Shown here one piece after another: positions 32,617 through 40,077 of a DNA stretch of 50,060 nucleotides (position 1 is the first letter of the stretch; each line of letters starts with the position of its first letter). Source of the stretch: UBA11579 sp039714215 (GTDB lineage Bacteria; Chloroflexota; Anaerolineae; Anaerolineales; UBA11579); the NCBI GenBank assembly GCA_039714215.1, contig JBDLJU010000003.1, forward strand, positions 1 through 50,060. The letters are read 5' to 3'. Both the position numbers and the translations under genes were made by a program. Below the pieces are notes generated by a model, which saw nothing but the letters and a program-made list of their open reading frames with translations, was not told where the DNA came from and ran no database searches.

Positions 32617-33135
32617 TTAAACCGCACTCCCGCTCTCAACGGCCTCAATATCCGCAAGCGTATCGACGATGTAAGTCTCCGCCATCAGCAAATTGTTTTC
32701 CGAGCGTTTGACAATATTCAAGATCGTGCTCATCTTGGAAATCTCTTCTAGCTGCTCATTGACGAACCATCTCAAAAACTCCTGGGCGATATAGTCACTT
32801 TCTTCAACCGCAATATCCATCAAAGCATTGATCTGCTTGGTGACAGTTTCTTCCCAGGTCAGCGCGGTCTGCACAGCGTGTGCCGGAGAATCAAACTTGA
32901 CGATTGGCGCTGGGATTGCAGAGATAGCCACTTCACCGCCAGTATCGAGTACGTATCTGAGCAGCTTCATCGCATGCTCGCGTTCTTCTTCGGCCTGATC
33001 AAAGAAAATTGTCGCCATCTTGAGCATATCTTCAGAATCAAAATACGAAGCGATTTGTAAATATTCCAGGCTGGCACCAAATTCATTGCCGATTTGTTGG
33101 TTGATTGCTGCAAGTAATTTTTTGCTAATTAACAT
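32617..33135 (-). CDS. Ferritin
   Basis: A 172-residue non-heme ferritin. Ferroxidase ligands are visible: Glu in NEFGASLEYLQ, the E-x2-H pair in EEEREHAMKL, Glu in LTWEETVTKQ and the Glu/Gln of NEQLEE. It stores iron as ferric mineral in a 24-mer in the cytosol. The ATG at 33135 is chosen because GGAGG lies 9 nt upstream and the family starts ML-x-S-x-K-L; the 16-residue extension is not family-like. Next to bacteriohemerythrin it adds to an iron and oxygen-handling neighbourhood. Confidence 0.93.
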   Translation of the reverse strand: MLISKKLLAAINQQIGNEFGASLEYLQIASYFDSEDMLKMATIFFDQAEEEREHAMKLLRYVLDTGGEVAISAIPAPIVKFDSPAHAVQTALTWEETVTKQINALMDIAVEESDYIAQEFLRWFVNEQLEEISKMSTILNIVKRSENNLLMAETYIVDTLADIEAVESGSAV

Positions 33136-33241
33136 CCGGTTTTTCCTCCAAGAAAATTTGATTAATAAGGATTTTGGTTTCAATTATTCAGACGTTTTTC
33201 ACCCAATTTAATTACATTATTGATCCACACAGTTTTCCAAC

Positions 33242-34315
33242 TCAAACCGCGACTTCGATCCCTGTTCCAGCGGTGACTTCGCCAATCTCCCAGACCGGCT
33301 GCCCGAGTTCTTTTGCCCGTGCATTAAAAGCAGAAATCTGGTCCGCAGGCACACTCAGCAGCAAGCCACCGCTGGTCTGCGGATCGAAAAGCAGCATCTG
33401 ATCGTGTTCAGCGAGAGGCTCAGCGAAGGAAATGCGATCTCCATAAAAGAGCTTGTTGTCCGCCGCACCCCCGGGGAAGGTCCATTCTTGCGCATACTTA
33501 TGCGCACAGGTCACAAAGGGAATCTTCTGGTATGAAATTTTGAACTTCACCCCAGAGGCTTCCGCCATTTCGAGTCCGTGCCCCAGCAAGCTGAATCCGG
33601 TTACGTCTGTGGCGCCCTGCACGATAAACTCTCTGCCCAGCTGGGCAGATTTATCGTTGAGCTGTTTCATCCAACCGACGACTTCTGCAATATCCTCAGG
33701 CGTTGCTTGCTGCTGCTTGAGGGCAGTGGTCGTCACGCCAAAACCGAGAGGCTTGGTCAGCACCAAGCGGTCACCTGCTTGCGCGCCAGCCTTGGTCATC
33801 ATCTGATCGGGGTGCACAAAACCGAGCACAATCAGCCCATACTTAGGTTCGTCATCCTGGATGGTGTGCCCGCCTGCGAGGATCAATCCCGCTTCAATCG
33901 CTTTTTCAGCCCCGCCGCGCATGATCTCCGCGCCAACCCCAACAGGGAACTTCTCTGGGAGACCAGCAATATTCAACCCCAGGAATGGTAGCGCTCCCAT
34001 GGCATACACATCCGAGATGCTGTTCGCCGCGGCAATAGAGCCGTAATCATAGGGATCATCAACCACCGGCGTGAAGAAATCGGTGGTCACCACCAAAGCG
34101 CGCTCGTCATCGATCTTCCATACGGCGGCATCATCGGGGTCATCCAAGCCCACCAGAAGATCAGGGAAGTTTTTTCCAGCAAATGTATCTCTGATAGGAC
34201 GCAGTACCTGCGCCAGCGACTCAGCGCTTAATTTCGATGCTCAACCTGCGCAGCGCGAGTAGCTTGTCAGGCGGATGTCTTTTCCGGTGGGGGTATCGGC
34301 TGGTTTTGTGCTCAT
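33242..34315 (-). CDS. selD: Selenide, water dikinase, selenocysteine-containing
   Basis: With TGA read as selenocysteine the gene encodes 357 residues, the normal SelD length. It makes selenophosphate from selenide and ATP for Sec-tRNA and selenouridine. The frame from ATG 34315 runs through TGA at codon 25 (34241-34243), in SRCAG-U-ASKLSAESLAQVL, exactly the active-site Cys/Sec position of SelD. Downstream come LLVGLDDPDDAAVW, TTDFFTPVVDDPYDYG and the GGHTI loop. A hairpin with a G-starting 3-nt loop follows the UGA at a SECIS-like distance. A naive call would begin only at 34153 and lose the catalytic loop. The ribosome-binding site is AAGGA. Confidence 0.93.
34197..34243 (-). promoter_or_regulatory. 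Selenocysteine UGA codon with SECIS-like hairpin in selD
   Basis: UGA is at 34241-34243. The hairpin GGCGCAG/CUGCG-U-CC (34197-34214) has one bulged U and a GUA loop 34-36 nt after the UGA, within the spacing known for bacterial SECIS elements. Confidence 0.75.
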
Positions 34316-34347
34316 AGTATCCTTTGAAACACGAATATTAACGCGCT

Positions 34348-34429
34348 AGAGAATGTGAAACATTCTCTTAAAAGCTCGAGCAGGAGACTGCTCGAGCTTC
34401 AAGAGACACCGCGGAGAAAATCTCCGCGG
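34348..34429 (-). other. Three tandem perfect hairpins between SPFH gene and selD
   Basis: Stem 1: 9 bp (34348-34356 with 34360-34368), GAA loop. Stem 2: 12 bp (34372-34383 with 34388-34399), 4-nt loop. Stem 3: 9 bp (34409-34417 with 34421-34429), 3-nt loop. On the minus strand only stem 2 has a short TTTT after it, so this may be a terminator plus extra mRNA-end structures. Confidence 0.75.
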
Positions 34430-34446
34430 CGCTTTGTAGTTTGTTT

Positions 34447-35496
34447 CTACGGGGAAGTGGCGTCTGGCAGCGGCAAAATGAACGGGCTGTCCGCCGGCAG
34501 CAGCATCACGCTGATATTCTCAGCAAGCTTCTCGATGTACTGTAAGCTAAGGATATCCGGGTTGGTGGCAATCGCCTGACCCAGCAGCTGCAAAGCTTGC
34601 GCTTCGGCTTGGGCCTGGATCAAGCGGGCTTCGGCTTCTGCCTGGGCCTGCAGGAGCAACGCGGCTGCCTGACCTTCTGCCCGGATCACGTTTGCATCCG
34701 CCTCACCCTGCGCAGCCTGGCGGACCTGTTCCGCCTCTTGTTTGCGCTGTTCCACCACAAAAACTGCCTGCTGTGCTTGCTGTTCGGCAATCTGCTTTTG
34801 CTCTACCGAAGCCGAATATTCAGCCGAGAAGGCAATATTACGCAGCACAAAATCAATCAGGGTGAACCCTTCCTCTTCAAACTTTTCACTTAGTTCGTCC
34901 CTGATCTGTTCAGTAAGCGCCAGGCGCTTGGTGCTGTAAACTTCTTCAATCCCATATACTGAGGCCGCATCACGCATTACCCCGCGTGACAGGTTGCGGA
35001 TCAAATCATCCGTATAGGTGTCCTGCCAATCGATATGCACCTGAACCACTTCATCAGGATTGATAATGAAGATCACCGAGGCATCAATAAAGACCACCTG
35101 ACCGTCAGAAGTGCGCGCCTCAACCGAATCATCCCCGCTGCGCACACCTTCTGCGTGAGCAATCGACATCGTGTAAGTTTGACGCGAAATTGGATACTTC
35201 ACCACCCGGTCAAAGAACGGTACCACCCAGTTTAAACCGGGCTGCAGCGCTTCATCTCGCACACCGCCATCACCTAAAGCGGTGACTACCACGCCACGTT
35301 CGGTCGGCTCAACGAAAACCATCCCGGCTGCGGCAATGTTCAATACCACTGCAGAGATCAAGACAATTACCACCATCGGGACAGTACTTTTTACCGTCCT
35401 ATCACGCGCAGCTTTCATAACTGCATAAACAATCACCCCAAAGAAGGCCAGCCATGAAAATGCTGCCAATCCTTGTATAACATTAACAATATTCAT
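34447..35496 (-). CDS. SPFH/prohibitin-family membrane protein
   Basis: A 349-residue protein. Two N-terminal hydrophobic segments (AFSWLAFFGVIVYAVMKA and VVIVLISAVVLNIAAAG) are followed by an SPFH domain (VEPTERGVVVTALGDGG, GLNWVVPFFDRV, SRQTYTMSI) to about residue 230. A long Ala/Glu/Gln-rich coiled coil follows (about 240-320, EQKQIAEQQAQQAVFV). A hydrophobic C-terminus ends in PLPDATSP. Such proteins form large membrane rings linked to proteases and membrane stress. The ATG at 35496 is chosen for its GGAGG; an upstream start at 35508 overlaps that site. TATAAT at 35529-35534 may be its -10 box. Confidence 0.87.
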   Translation of the reverse strand: MNIVNVIQGLAAFSWLAFFGVIVYAVMKAARDRTVKSTVPMVVIVLISAVVLNIAAAGMVFVEPTERGVVVTALGDGGVRDEALQPGLNWVVPFFDRVVKYPISRQTYTMSIAHAEGVRSGDDSVEARTSDGQVVFIDASVIFIINPDEVVQVHIDWQDTYTDDLIRNLSRGVMRDAASVYGIEEVYSTKRLALTEQIRDELSEKFEEEGFTLIDFVLRNIAFSAEYSASVEQKQIAEQQAQQAVFVVEQRKQEAEQVRQAAQGEADANVIRAEGQAAALLLQAQAEAEARLIQAQAEAQALQLLGQAIATNPDILSLQYIEKLAENISVMLLPADSPFILPLPDATSP

Positions 35497-35580
35497 TCGA
35501 TCCTCCATTCTGAGTTAAATTCATTCCTATTATATCTATAGATTGTTAACTATACATAAATCCTTACCTGACACTTAGAA

Positions 35581-35609
35581 TTGCCCAAACGATGGAAGCA
35601 TGCTACCAT
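35581..35609 (+). promoter_or_regulatory. Promoter giving a leaderless PyrK-like transcript
   Basis: TTGCCC (35581-35586), 17 nt, then TGC-extended TACCAT (35604-35609). The ATG follows after 6 nt and has no Shine-Dalgarno. Confidence 0.5.
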
Positions 35610-35615
35610 CAAAAT

Positions 35616-36320
35616 ATGAAGGTGATCAAAGTAGCGGTCCTCGAAATTCAACAATCCGCTCCTGGGAAATTCCAGGCAGTGATTTCTTTGCCAAGCGGAA
35701 AAAAGGCAAAACCCGGACAGTATTTTCAGGCGCATCGCCTCAAAGACGAACATGCGGTGCTCCCGATCACGCTCTACCCCGGCGGAATGACAAATAAATC
35801 AGGTTCTGAGATATTCACCACCGCCCCTCCGATTCCTCCCACCTGGCAGCCCGGGGACGAACTGCTCCTCCGCGGACCTTTAGGGAAAGGCTTTCAGCTC
35901 CCTCACCAGACCAGCCGGCTGGCTCTCGCCGCCCTCGATGCAGGCTGCGCCCACCTGCTTCCGCTTGCCAGCCAGGTGCTCGAGAATGGTGGAGAGGTCG
36001 CCCTGTTCACCGACCACAGCACCCCTCATTTACCCACCCAGGTGGAAATCAGCCCGCTGGCCAGCCTGGGAAATGCCCTGCTGTGGGCTAATTTTCTCGC
36101 AGTCAGCGGTACACCGAACCAGGTCACCAATCTTAAAACAAAGCTTAATCCCAGACAAGAGCTGCCCTGCCCAGCGCAAGCCTTAATCTTGATCCCGATG
36201 CCCTGCGGCGGCCTGGGCAGCTGCGGGGTCTGCGCCTTGCCAGGCAACAAAGGCAAAGCCCTTCTCGCCTGTGAGGACGGCCCGGTTTTCGATTGGCAGC
36301 AGCTCCCTTTCCAGGTGTGA
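35616..36320 (+). CDS. PyrK-like ferredoxin-reductase/electron transfer protein
   Basis: A 234-residue protein resembling the electron transfer subunit of type 1B dihydroorotate dehydrogenase and related flavoproteins. The N-terminal FAD domain includes KPGQYFQAH and the GPLGKGF motif. The C-terminal [2Fe-2S] site has four Cys in CGGLGSCGVCALPG and LLACEDGPVF. The usual R-P-[LIF]-S flavin motif is replaced by VLPITLYP, so FAD binding may be altered. No pyrD or other partner lies beside it, so its redox partner is unknown. The start at 35616 is used because the eight-residue longer form overlaps the promoter. Confidence 0.78.
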   Translation: MKVIKVAVLEIQQSAPGKFQAVISLPSGKKAKPGQYFQAHRLKDEHAVLPITLYPGGMTNKSGSEIFTTAPPIPPTWQPGDELLLRGPLGKGFQLPHQTSRLALAALDAGCAHLLPLASQVLENGGEVALFTDHSTPHLPTQVEISPLASLGNALLWANFLAVSGTPNQVTNLKTKLNPRQELPCPAQALILIPMPCGGLGSCGVCALPGNKGKALLACEDGPVFDWQQLPFQV

Positions 36321-36394
36321 TCTCAGGCTGTCCCACTCCCAGATTCTCCCCACCGATCCCAAAACCCTATCAAAATGAATGGCATGGCGGTCAT

Positions 36395-36409
36395 TTTGAT
36401 TAAATCAAA
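36395..36409 (+). promoter_or_regulatory. Perfect 15-nt palindrome upstream of the cNMP/PH-domain gene
   Basis: TTTGATT-A-AATCAAA is centred about 50 nt before the predicted start. It resembles an FNR/CRP-type half-site pair, but the spacing is one base short of the FNR consensus. Confidence 0.3.
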
Positions 36410-36436
36410 CTTTATTCGATCAAAATAACCAAATCA

Positions 36437-36445
36437 TGCTAAAAT
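36437..36445 (+). promoter_or_regulatory. Extended -10 box 6 nt before the cNMP/PH-domain gene
   Basis: TGC-TAAAAT, then CGAGCC and the ATG at 36452. No Shine-Dalgarno is present, so the transcript is predicted to be leaderless. Confidence 0.5.
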
Positions 36446-36451
36446 CGAGCC

Positions 36452-38122
36452 ATGGTGATCGATAAAGAAGCGCTGATTGAATTCTTAACCCAACGGCCTA
36501 TTTTCGCGGGAATCCCAGAACAAGACCTCTCCCGGATTGCAAACCGGATGGAAGAATTCCACCTCGAAGCCAATAAACCTGTATTCTCTCACGGCGATCG
36601 CGGCAGCGTGTTCTATTTCATCTATTCTGGCCGGGCACGGATGTGGAGCCTGGAACAAAAACAGGAAATTGATCTGGGTGAATTAGAAGCCGGGGATATC
36701 TTTGGCGAAGAAGCGCTATTATTCTCACGCCCCCGGACATACTCAATTTCCACTCTGGAAGACTGCCAATTCCTCACCCTGCACAAACCTGATTTCAACT
36801 GGTTGATCAGAACATACCCACAAACGCGAACTTACCTCGAAACGCTGGCCCATACCCGCCAGCAAGCCCGCAGCCTGCGCTTTGAGTGGCTGCAGCGCGG
36901 CGAAGTTGTCCGCTTGATGACCCGCCGCCATCCCGCCGAGCTGATCCTTGACCTGCTGAAGCCAACCCTTGCCCTGCTGATCGCGGGGATCATCCTCTCA
37001 TTCACCTCAATTATGGGCGCTCTCGACAGTCTCAGATATGTGGCTTACGGCTTCGGTTTCCCGCTGATCGTCATCGGGATCCTCTGGGTGATCTGGGAAG
37101 TATTGGATTGGCGCAATGACTACTTCTTCATCACCAACCAGCGGGTGGTCTGGCTTGAACAGGTGATTTTGCAAAGCGCCAGCCGCCAGGAAGCGCCGCT
37201 GGCTGCAATCCAATCGGTGGATGTTTCCACCAGCCAGATTGGGCGGATTTTCGGCTTTGGTGATGTCTTCGTACGCACCTTTACCGGCACCGGATCGCTG
37301 ACCCTGACCAGTATCGACAATCCCAAGCGGTTTAAAAAAGAAATTGAGGAGCTTTTGTTCCGTGTGCGGGGCAAGCAGGAAGAAACCAGCGACGCCCGCG
37401 TGCGCCAATCCATCCGTCAAAGCCTGGGTCTCGAAAGCTTCGATGTGGAAGACGAAATCCTCCATATTGTGGAACCTGACGCGCCGCCAAAGCAGGGTTT
37501 ATTAAAAACCAGGGAAGTGGATGGGGACACAATTACCTACCATAAACATTGGTGGGTGATCCTCTCAAAAGCCTGGCTGTGGCTGCTCGCCCTGCTCGGC
37601 ACGATTGCCGGGGTGATTGCCCTGGCGATCAATGATTTTATTTTCCTCAGCTACACCTTCCCGGTATCCTCCACTTTGTTCGTTGGCACCCTTCTTTTCT
37701 TCATCTTCCTCGGGGTGCTCACTTACCAATTCTTAGACTGGAAAAACGATATTTACAAACTCACCAGTGAAATGGTGATCGACAGCGAGAAAAAACCATT
37801 AGGGCGAGAGATCACCAAATCTGCCCCGATTCGCAATATCCAAAGTCTGGAGCACCAGCGCAAAGGCCTGCTGCCCTTGATCCTTAACTATGGGATTGTG
37901 CGCATCGTGGTCGCTGATGAAACCCTCACCTTCTACGATGTTGGCAACCCGGCGCTGATCCAGCAGGACATCTACTACCGGCAGGAACAGCTCAAACTCA
38001 AAGAAGATGAAGCCGCTCAAGAAAAAGACCGCGCCCATCTCTCCAAATGGCTGCAAACCTATCATGATGTGCTTCAAAACGAACTTGAACCTCCCCCTGA
38101 TGAATCTGGAAACATCGGTTAA
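36452..38122 (+). CDS. Cyclic-nucleotide-binding domain protein with two membrane-linked PH domains
   Basis: A 556-residue protein. Residues about 10-125 form a cNMP-binding (Crp-type) domain: FSHGDRGSVFYFIYSGRARMW and LEAGDIFGEEALLFSRPRTY. Two transmembrane helices (about 170-220) lead to a bPH2-like domain (ITNQRVVWLEQVILQSASRQEAPLAAIQSV). A second helix pair (about 368-425) leads to a second PH-like domain (KLTSEMVIDSEKKPLGREI). The cytoplasmic tail is charged. This looks like a membrane sensor that binds a cyclic nucleotide or similar ligand; the output is unknown. The -10 box of the next gene, def, overlaps its stop codon. Confidence 0.8.
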   Translation: MVIDKEALIEFLTQRPIFAGIPEQDLSRIANRMEEFHLEANKPVFSHGDRGSVFYFIYSGRARMWSLEQKQEIDLGELEAGDIFGEEALLFSRPRTYSISTLEDCQFLTLHKPDFNWLIRTYPQTRTYLETLAHTRQQARSLRFEWLQRGEVVRLMTRRHPAELILDLLKPTLALLIAGIILSFTSIMGALDSLRYVAYGFGFPLIVIGILWVIWEVLDWRNDYFFITNQRVVWLEQVILQSASRQEAPLAAIQSVDVSTSQIGRIFGFGDVFVRTFTGTGSLTLTSIDNPKRFKKEIEELLFRVRGKQEETSDARVRQSIRQSLGLESFDVEDEILHIVEPDAPPKQGLLKTREVDGDTITYHKHWWVILSKAWLWLLALLGTIAGVIALAINDFIFLSYTFPVSSTLFVGTLLFFIFLGVLTYQFLDWKNDIYKLTSEMVIDSEKKPLGREITKSAPIRNIQSLEHQRKGLLPLILNYGIVRIVVADETLTFYDVGNPALIQQDIYYRQEQLKLKEDEAAQEKDRAHLSKWLQTYHDVLQNELEPPPDESGNIG

Positions 38123-38125
38123 AAT
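38120..38125 (+). promoter_or_regulatory. -10 box 6 nt before def
   Basis: TAAAAT overlaps the TAA stop of the upstream gene and is followed by ACTCCC and ATG. A separate leaderless def transcript is possible. No -35 is clear. Confidence 0.4.
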
Positions 38126-38131
38126 ACTCCC

Positions 38132-38686
38132 ATGGCAATTAGAGAAATTATTACTGTCCCGAATAAAACATTAAATCGGAAATCCCAACGGGTGACCGAT
38201 TTTGGCGACGACCTGCAAACCTTGATCGATGACATGGTCGAAACGATGCGTGAGGCGCCCGGGGTCGGGCTGGCCGCCCCGCAGGTGAATGTGCTGCAAC
38301 GCGTCCTGGTGGTTGAATTTGGCGATGAGGATGACGAAGAAGTCCCCCCAAAGCTCTACACCCTGGTTAACCCTGCGATCTCCCGTAAGTCAAAAGAAAC
38401 CGTTCTAGGGATAGAAGGCTGCCTCTCGATCCCCGAACTTGTCGGCGAGGTTGAGCGCTCGGTCTCGGTAACGATCAAAGGCCAGAACCGGCGCGGCCAA
38501 GCGATGAAGCTCAAAGCCTCTGGCTGGTTGGCGCGTATCTTCCAGCATGAAGTCGACCACCTTAACGGGGTGCTCTTCACCGACCTGACCACCACGATCT
38601 TCCGGGTTGAAGATTTGATTGCAGAAGAGGAAGCCCTGGCGCTTGCTGAGCAATCTGCCGCCGATCCGCCCCCGTTACTCACCTAA
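38132..38686 (+). CDS. def: Peptide deformylase
   Basis: A 184-residue metallohydrolase that removes formyl groups from nascent proteins. All three motifs are present: GVGLAAPQ, EGCLS (metal Cys) and HEVDH (two metal His and catalytic Glu). An acidic insertion (DEDDEEVPP, about residue 70) is longer than in E. coli Def. It lies 9 nt after the previous gene and 18 nt before recF. No ribosome-binding site is visible, and the -10 box position suggests leaderless translation. Confidence 0.96.
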   Translation: MAIREIITVPNKTLNRKSQRVTDFGDDLQTLIDDMVETMREAPGVGLAAPQVNVLQRVLVVEFGDEDDEEVPPKLYTLVNPAISRKSKETVLGIEGCLSIPELVGEVERSVSVTIKGQNRRGQAMKLKASGWLARIFQHEVDHLNGVLFTDLTTTIFRVEDLIAEEEALALAEQSAADPPPLLT

Positions 38687-38704
38687 AGCTCCGATCAAAT
38701 AACC

Positions 38705-39907
38705 ATGCAGCTTACCCGACTCTCCCTCACCAACTTCCGCAATATCGCCCGGATGGATATTGACCTGCCTGAAGGCACTATTTTGATTTTAGGGAAAAAC
38801 GCGCAGGGAAAAACCTCGGTGCTTGAGGCGATCTATTTTCTTGCCACGATGACCTCCTACCACGCCAGCAGCGACCGCCAGCTGATCAACCTGATCACCT
38901 CCCGCGAGAAACTCGCCGTCGCCCGCATCGTCGGCGAATACACCAAAGCAGGCCGGGGCCACAAGCTTGAGATCCGGATCATCAAAGAAAACGGCAGCAA
39001 CGGCACCAGCCGCGTCCGCAAAGAAGTACTCCTCGATGGCGTTAAGAAACGCGCTCGGGACGCGATCGGGCAGTTCAACGCGGTGTTGTTCCTTCCCCAG
39101 ATGATGCAGGTTGTGGTTGGCTCACCAGAAGAACGCAGGCGGTATGTTGATCTCGCCCTCAGCCAGGTAGTGCCGAACTACGCCAACCAGCTCAGCGAGT
39201 ACCGCAAGGTGCTCTCCCAGCGCAACGCCCTGCTCAAGCAAATTAACGAAACCAATGGTGATGCTGAACAGCTCGCCTTTTGGGACGAGCGTCTGGCAAA
39301 ACACGGCGCTGAGATCATTTTTCAAAGAATTAAAGCCATCCAGGAACTGGACCAGACCGCCGGGAGGATCCATCATGAGATCACCGCGGGGAAAGAAGTC
39401 CTCCGCCTGGATTACAAACCATCCTATGACCCGCTCCCCCCTGCCGATAAGCAGCCTGCCCTGCTCTACACTCCGCCGGAACGCGGTCAATTCAGCCAGG
39501 ATAAAATTGAAGCTGGGTTCCTTGAGCAGCTCAGCCTGAATTTCAGGATTGAAGCAGCCCGTGGGGTCACCACGATCGGCCCGCACCGCGACGACTTCGC
39601 CTTCCTCTCCAACGGCATCGACCTGGGCACCTACGGTTCCCGCGGGCAGGTGCGCACCACGATGATGACGATGAAACTGGCCGAAGTCGGCTGGATGCAC
39701 GAGAAAACCGGGCACTGGCCAGTGCTGCTCCTTGACGAGGTCCTCGCTGAATTAGATGAAGAACGCCGCGCCGACCTGATCGCTCGCGTTTCCCAAAGCA
39801 ACCAATCGCTGCTGACCACCACTGACCTGTTGATGTTCAACCCAGAGGTGATCAAAGCCTGGCAGCACTACCTGATCGACAATGGCACATTGCAAAATCA
39901 GCAGTAA
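38705..39907 (+). CDS. recF: DNA replication/repair protein RecF
   Basis: A 400-residue SMC-like ATPase that loads RecA at gaps with RecO and RecR. Walker A is GKNAQGKTSVLEAIYF. The family segments LPQMMQVVVGSPEERRRYVDL and STIGPHRDD-like TTIGPHRDDF are visible. The signature region is YGSRGQVRT and Walker B is LLLDEVLAELDEERR. Length is slightly above average. In many bacteria recF sits with dnaA, dnaN and gyrB; here its neighbours are def and glnA. Confidence 0.96.
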   Translation: MQLTRLSLTNFRNIARMDIDLPEGTILILGKNAQGKTSVLEAIYFLATMTSYHASSDRQLINLITSREKLAVARIVGEYTKAGRGHKLEIRIIKENGSNGTSRVRKEVLLDGVKKRARDAIGQFNAVLFLPQMMQVVVGSPEERRRYVDLALSQVVPNYANQLSEYRKVLSQRNALLKQINETNGDAEQLAFWDERLAKHGAEIIFQRIKAIQELDQTAGRIHHEITAGKEVLRLDYKPSYDPLPPADKQPALLYTPPERGQFSQDKIEAGFLEQLSLNFRIEAARGVTTIGPHRDDFAFLSNGIDLGTYGSRGQVRTTMMTMKLAEVGWMHEKTGHWPVLLLDEVLAELDEERRADLIARVSQSNQSLLTTTDLLMFNPEVIKAWQHYLIDNGTLQNQQ

Positions 39908-39953
39908 ATATTCCTGCAGATCATCCCCAAAAAAACCAAAAATTTATCAGGGG

Positions 39954-39982
39954 TTGACATCCTTTATACAAAGCTGTATAAA
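39954..39982 (+). promoter_or_regulatory. glnA promoter with overlapping palindromic operator
   Basis: A perfect TTGACA (39954-39959), 17-nt spacer and TATAAA (39977-39982). The palindrome TTTATACA-AAGC-TGTATAAA (39963-39982) fills the spacer and -10 box. A bound repressor would block polymerase directly; a nitrogen regulator is the natural guess. The leader to glnA is about 90 nt, AT-rich, with no riboswitch recognised. Confidence 0.8.
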
Positions 39983-40077
39983 CAAATCTAAAGTTATTAT
40001 CAAATAATCAAATTTCTCATTAGAATCACAGGAATATAAATAATTATTTCTATCCCAGGACCATTAGGAGAATTCAA

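Noticed and set aside
34153..34312. Reading selD as a truncated gene or pseudogene because of the TGA
   Set aside because: The TGA is at the known Sec/Cys position, both flanks are SelD-like and a SECIS-like hairpin follows.
36395..36409. FNR box upstream of the cNMP/PH-domain gene
   Set aside because: Half-sites are right, but the spacing is 3 instead of 4 nt; kept only as a generic palindrome.
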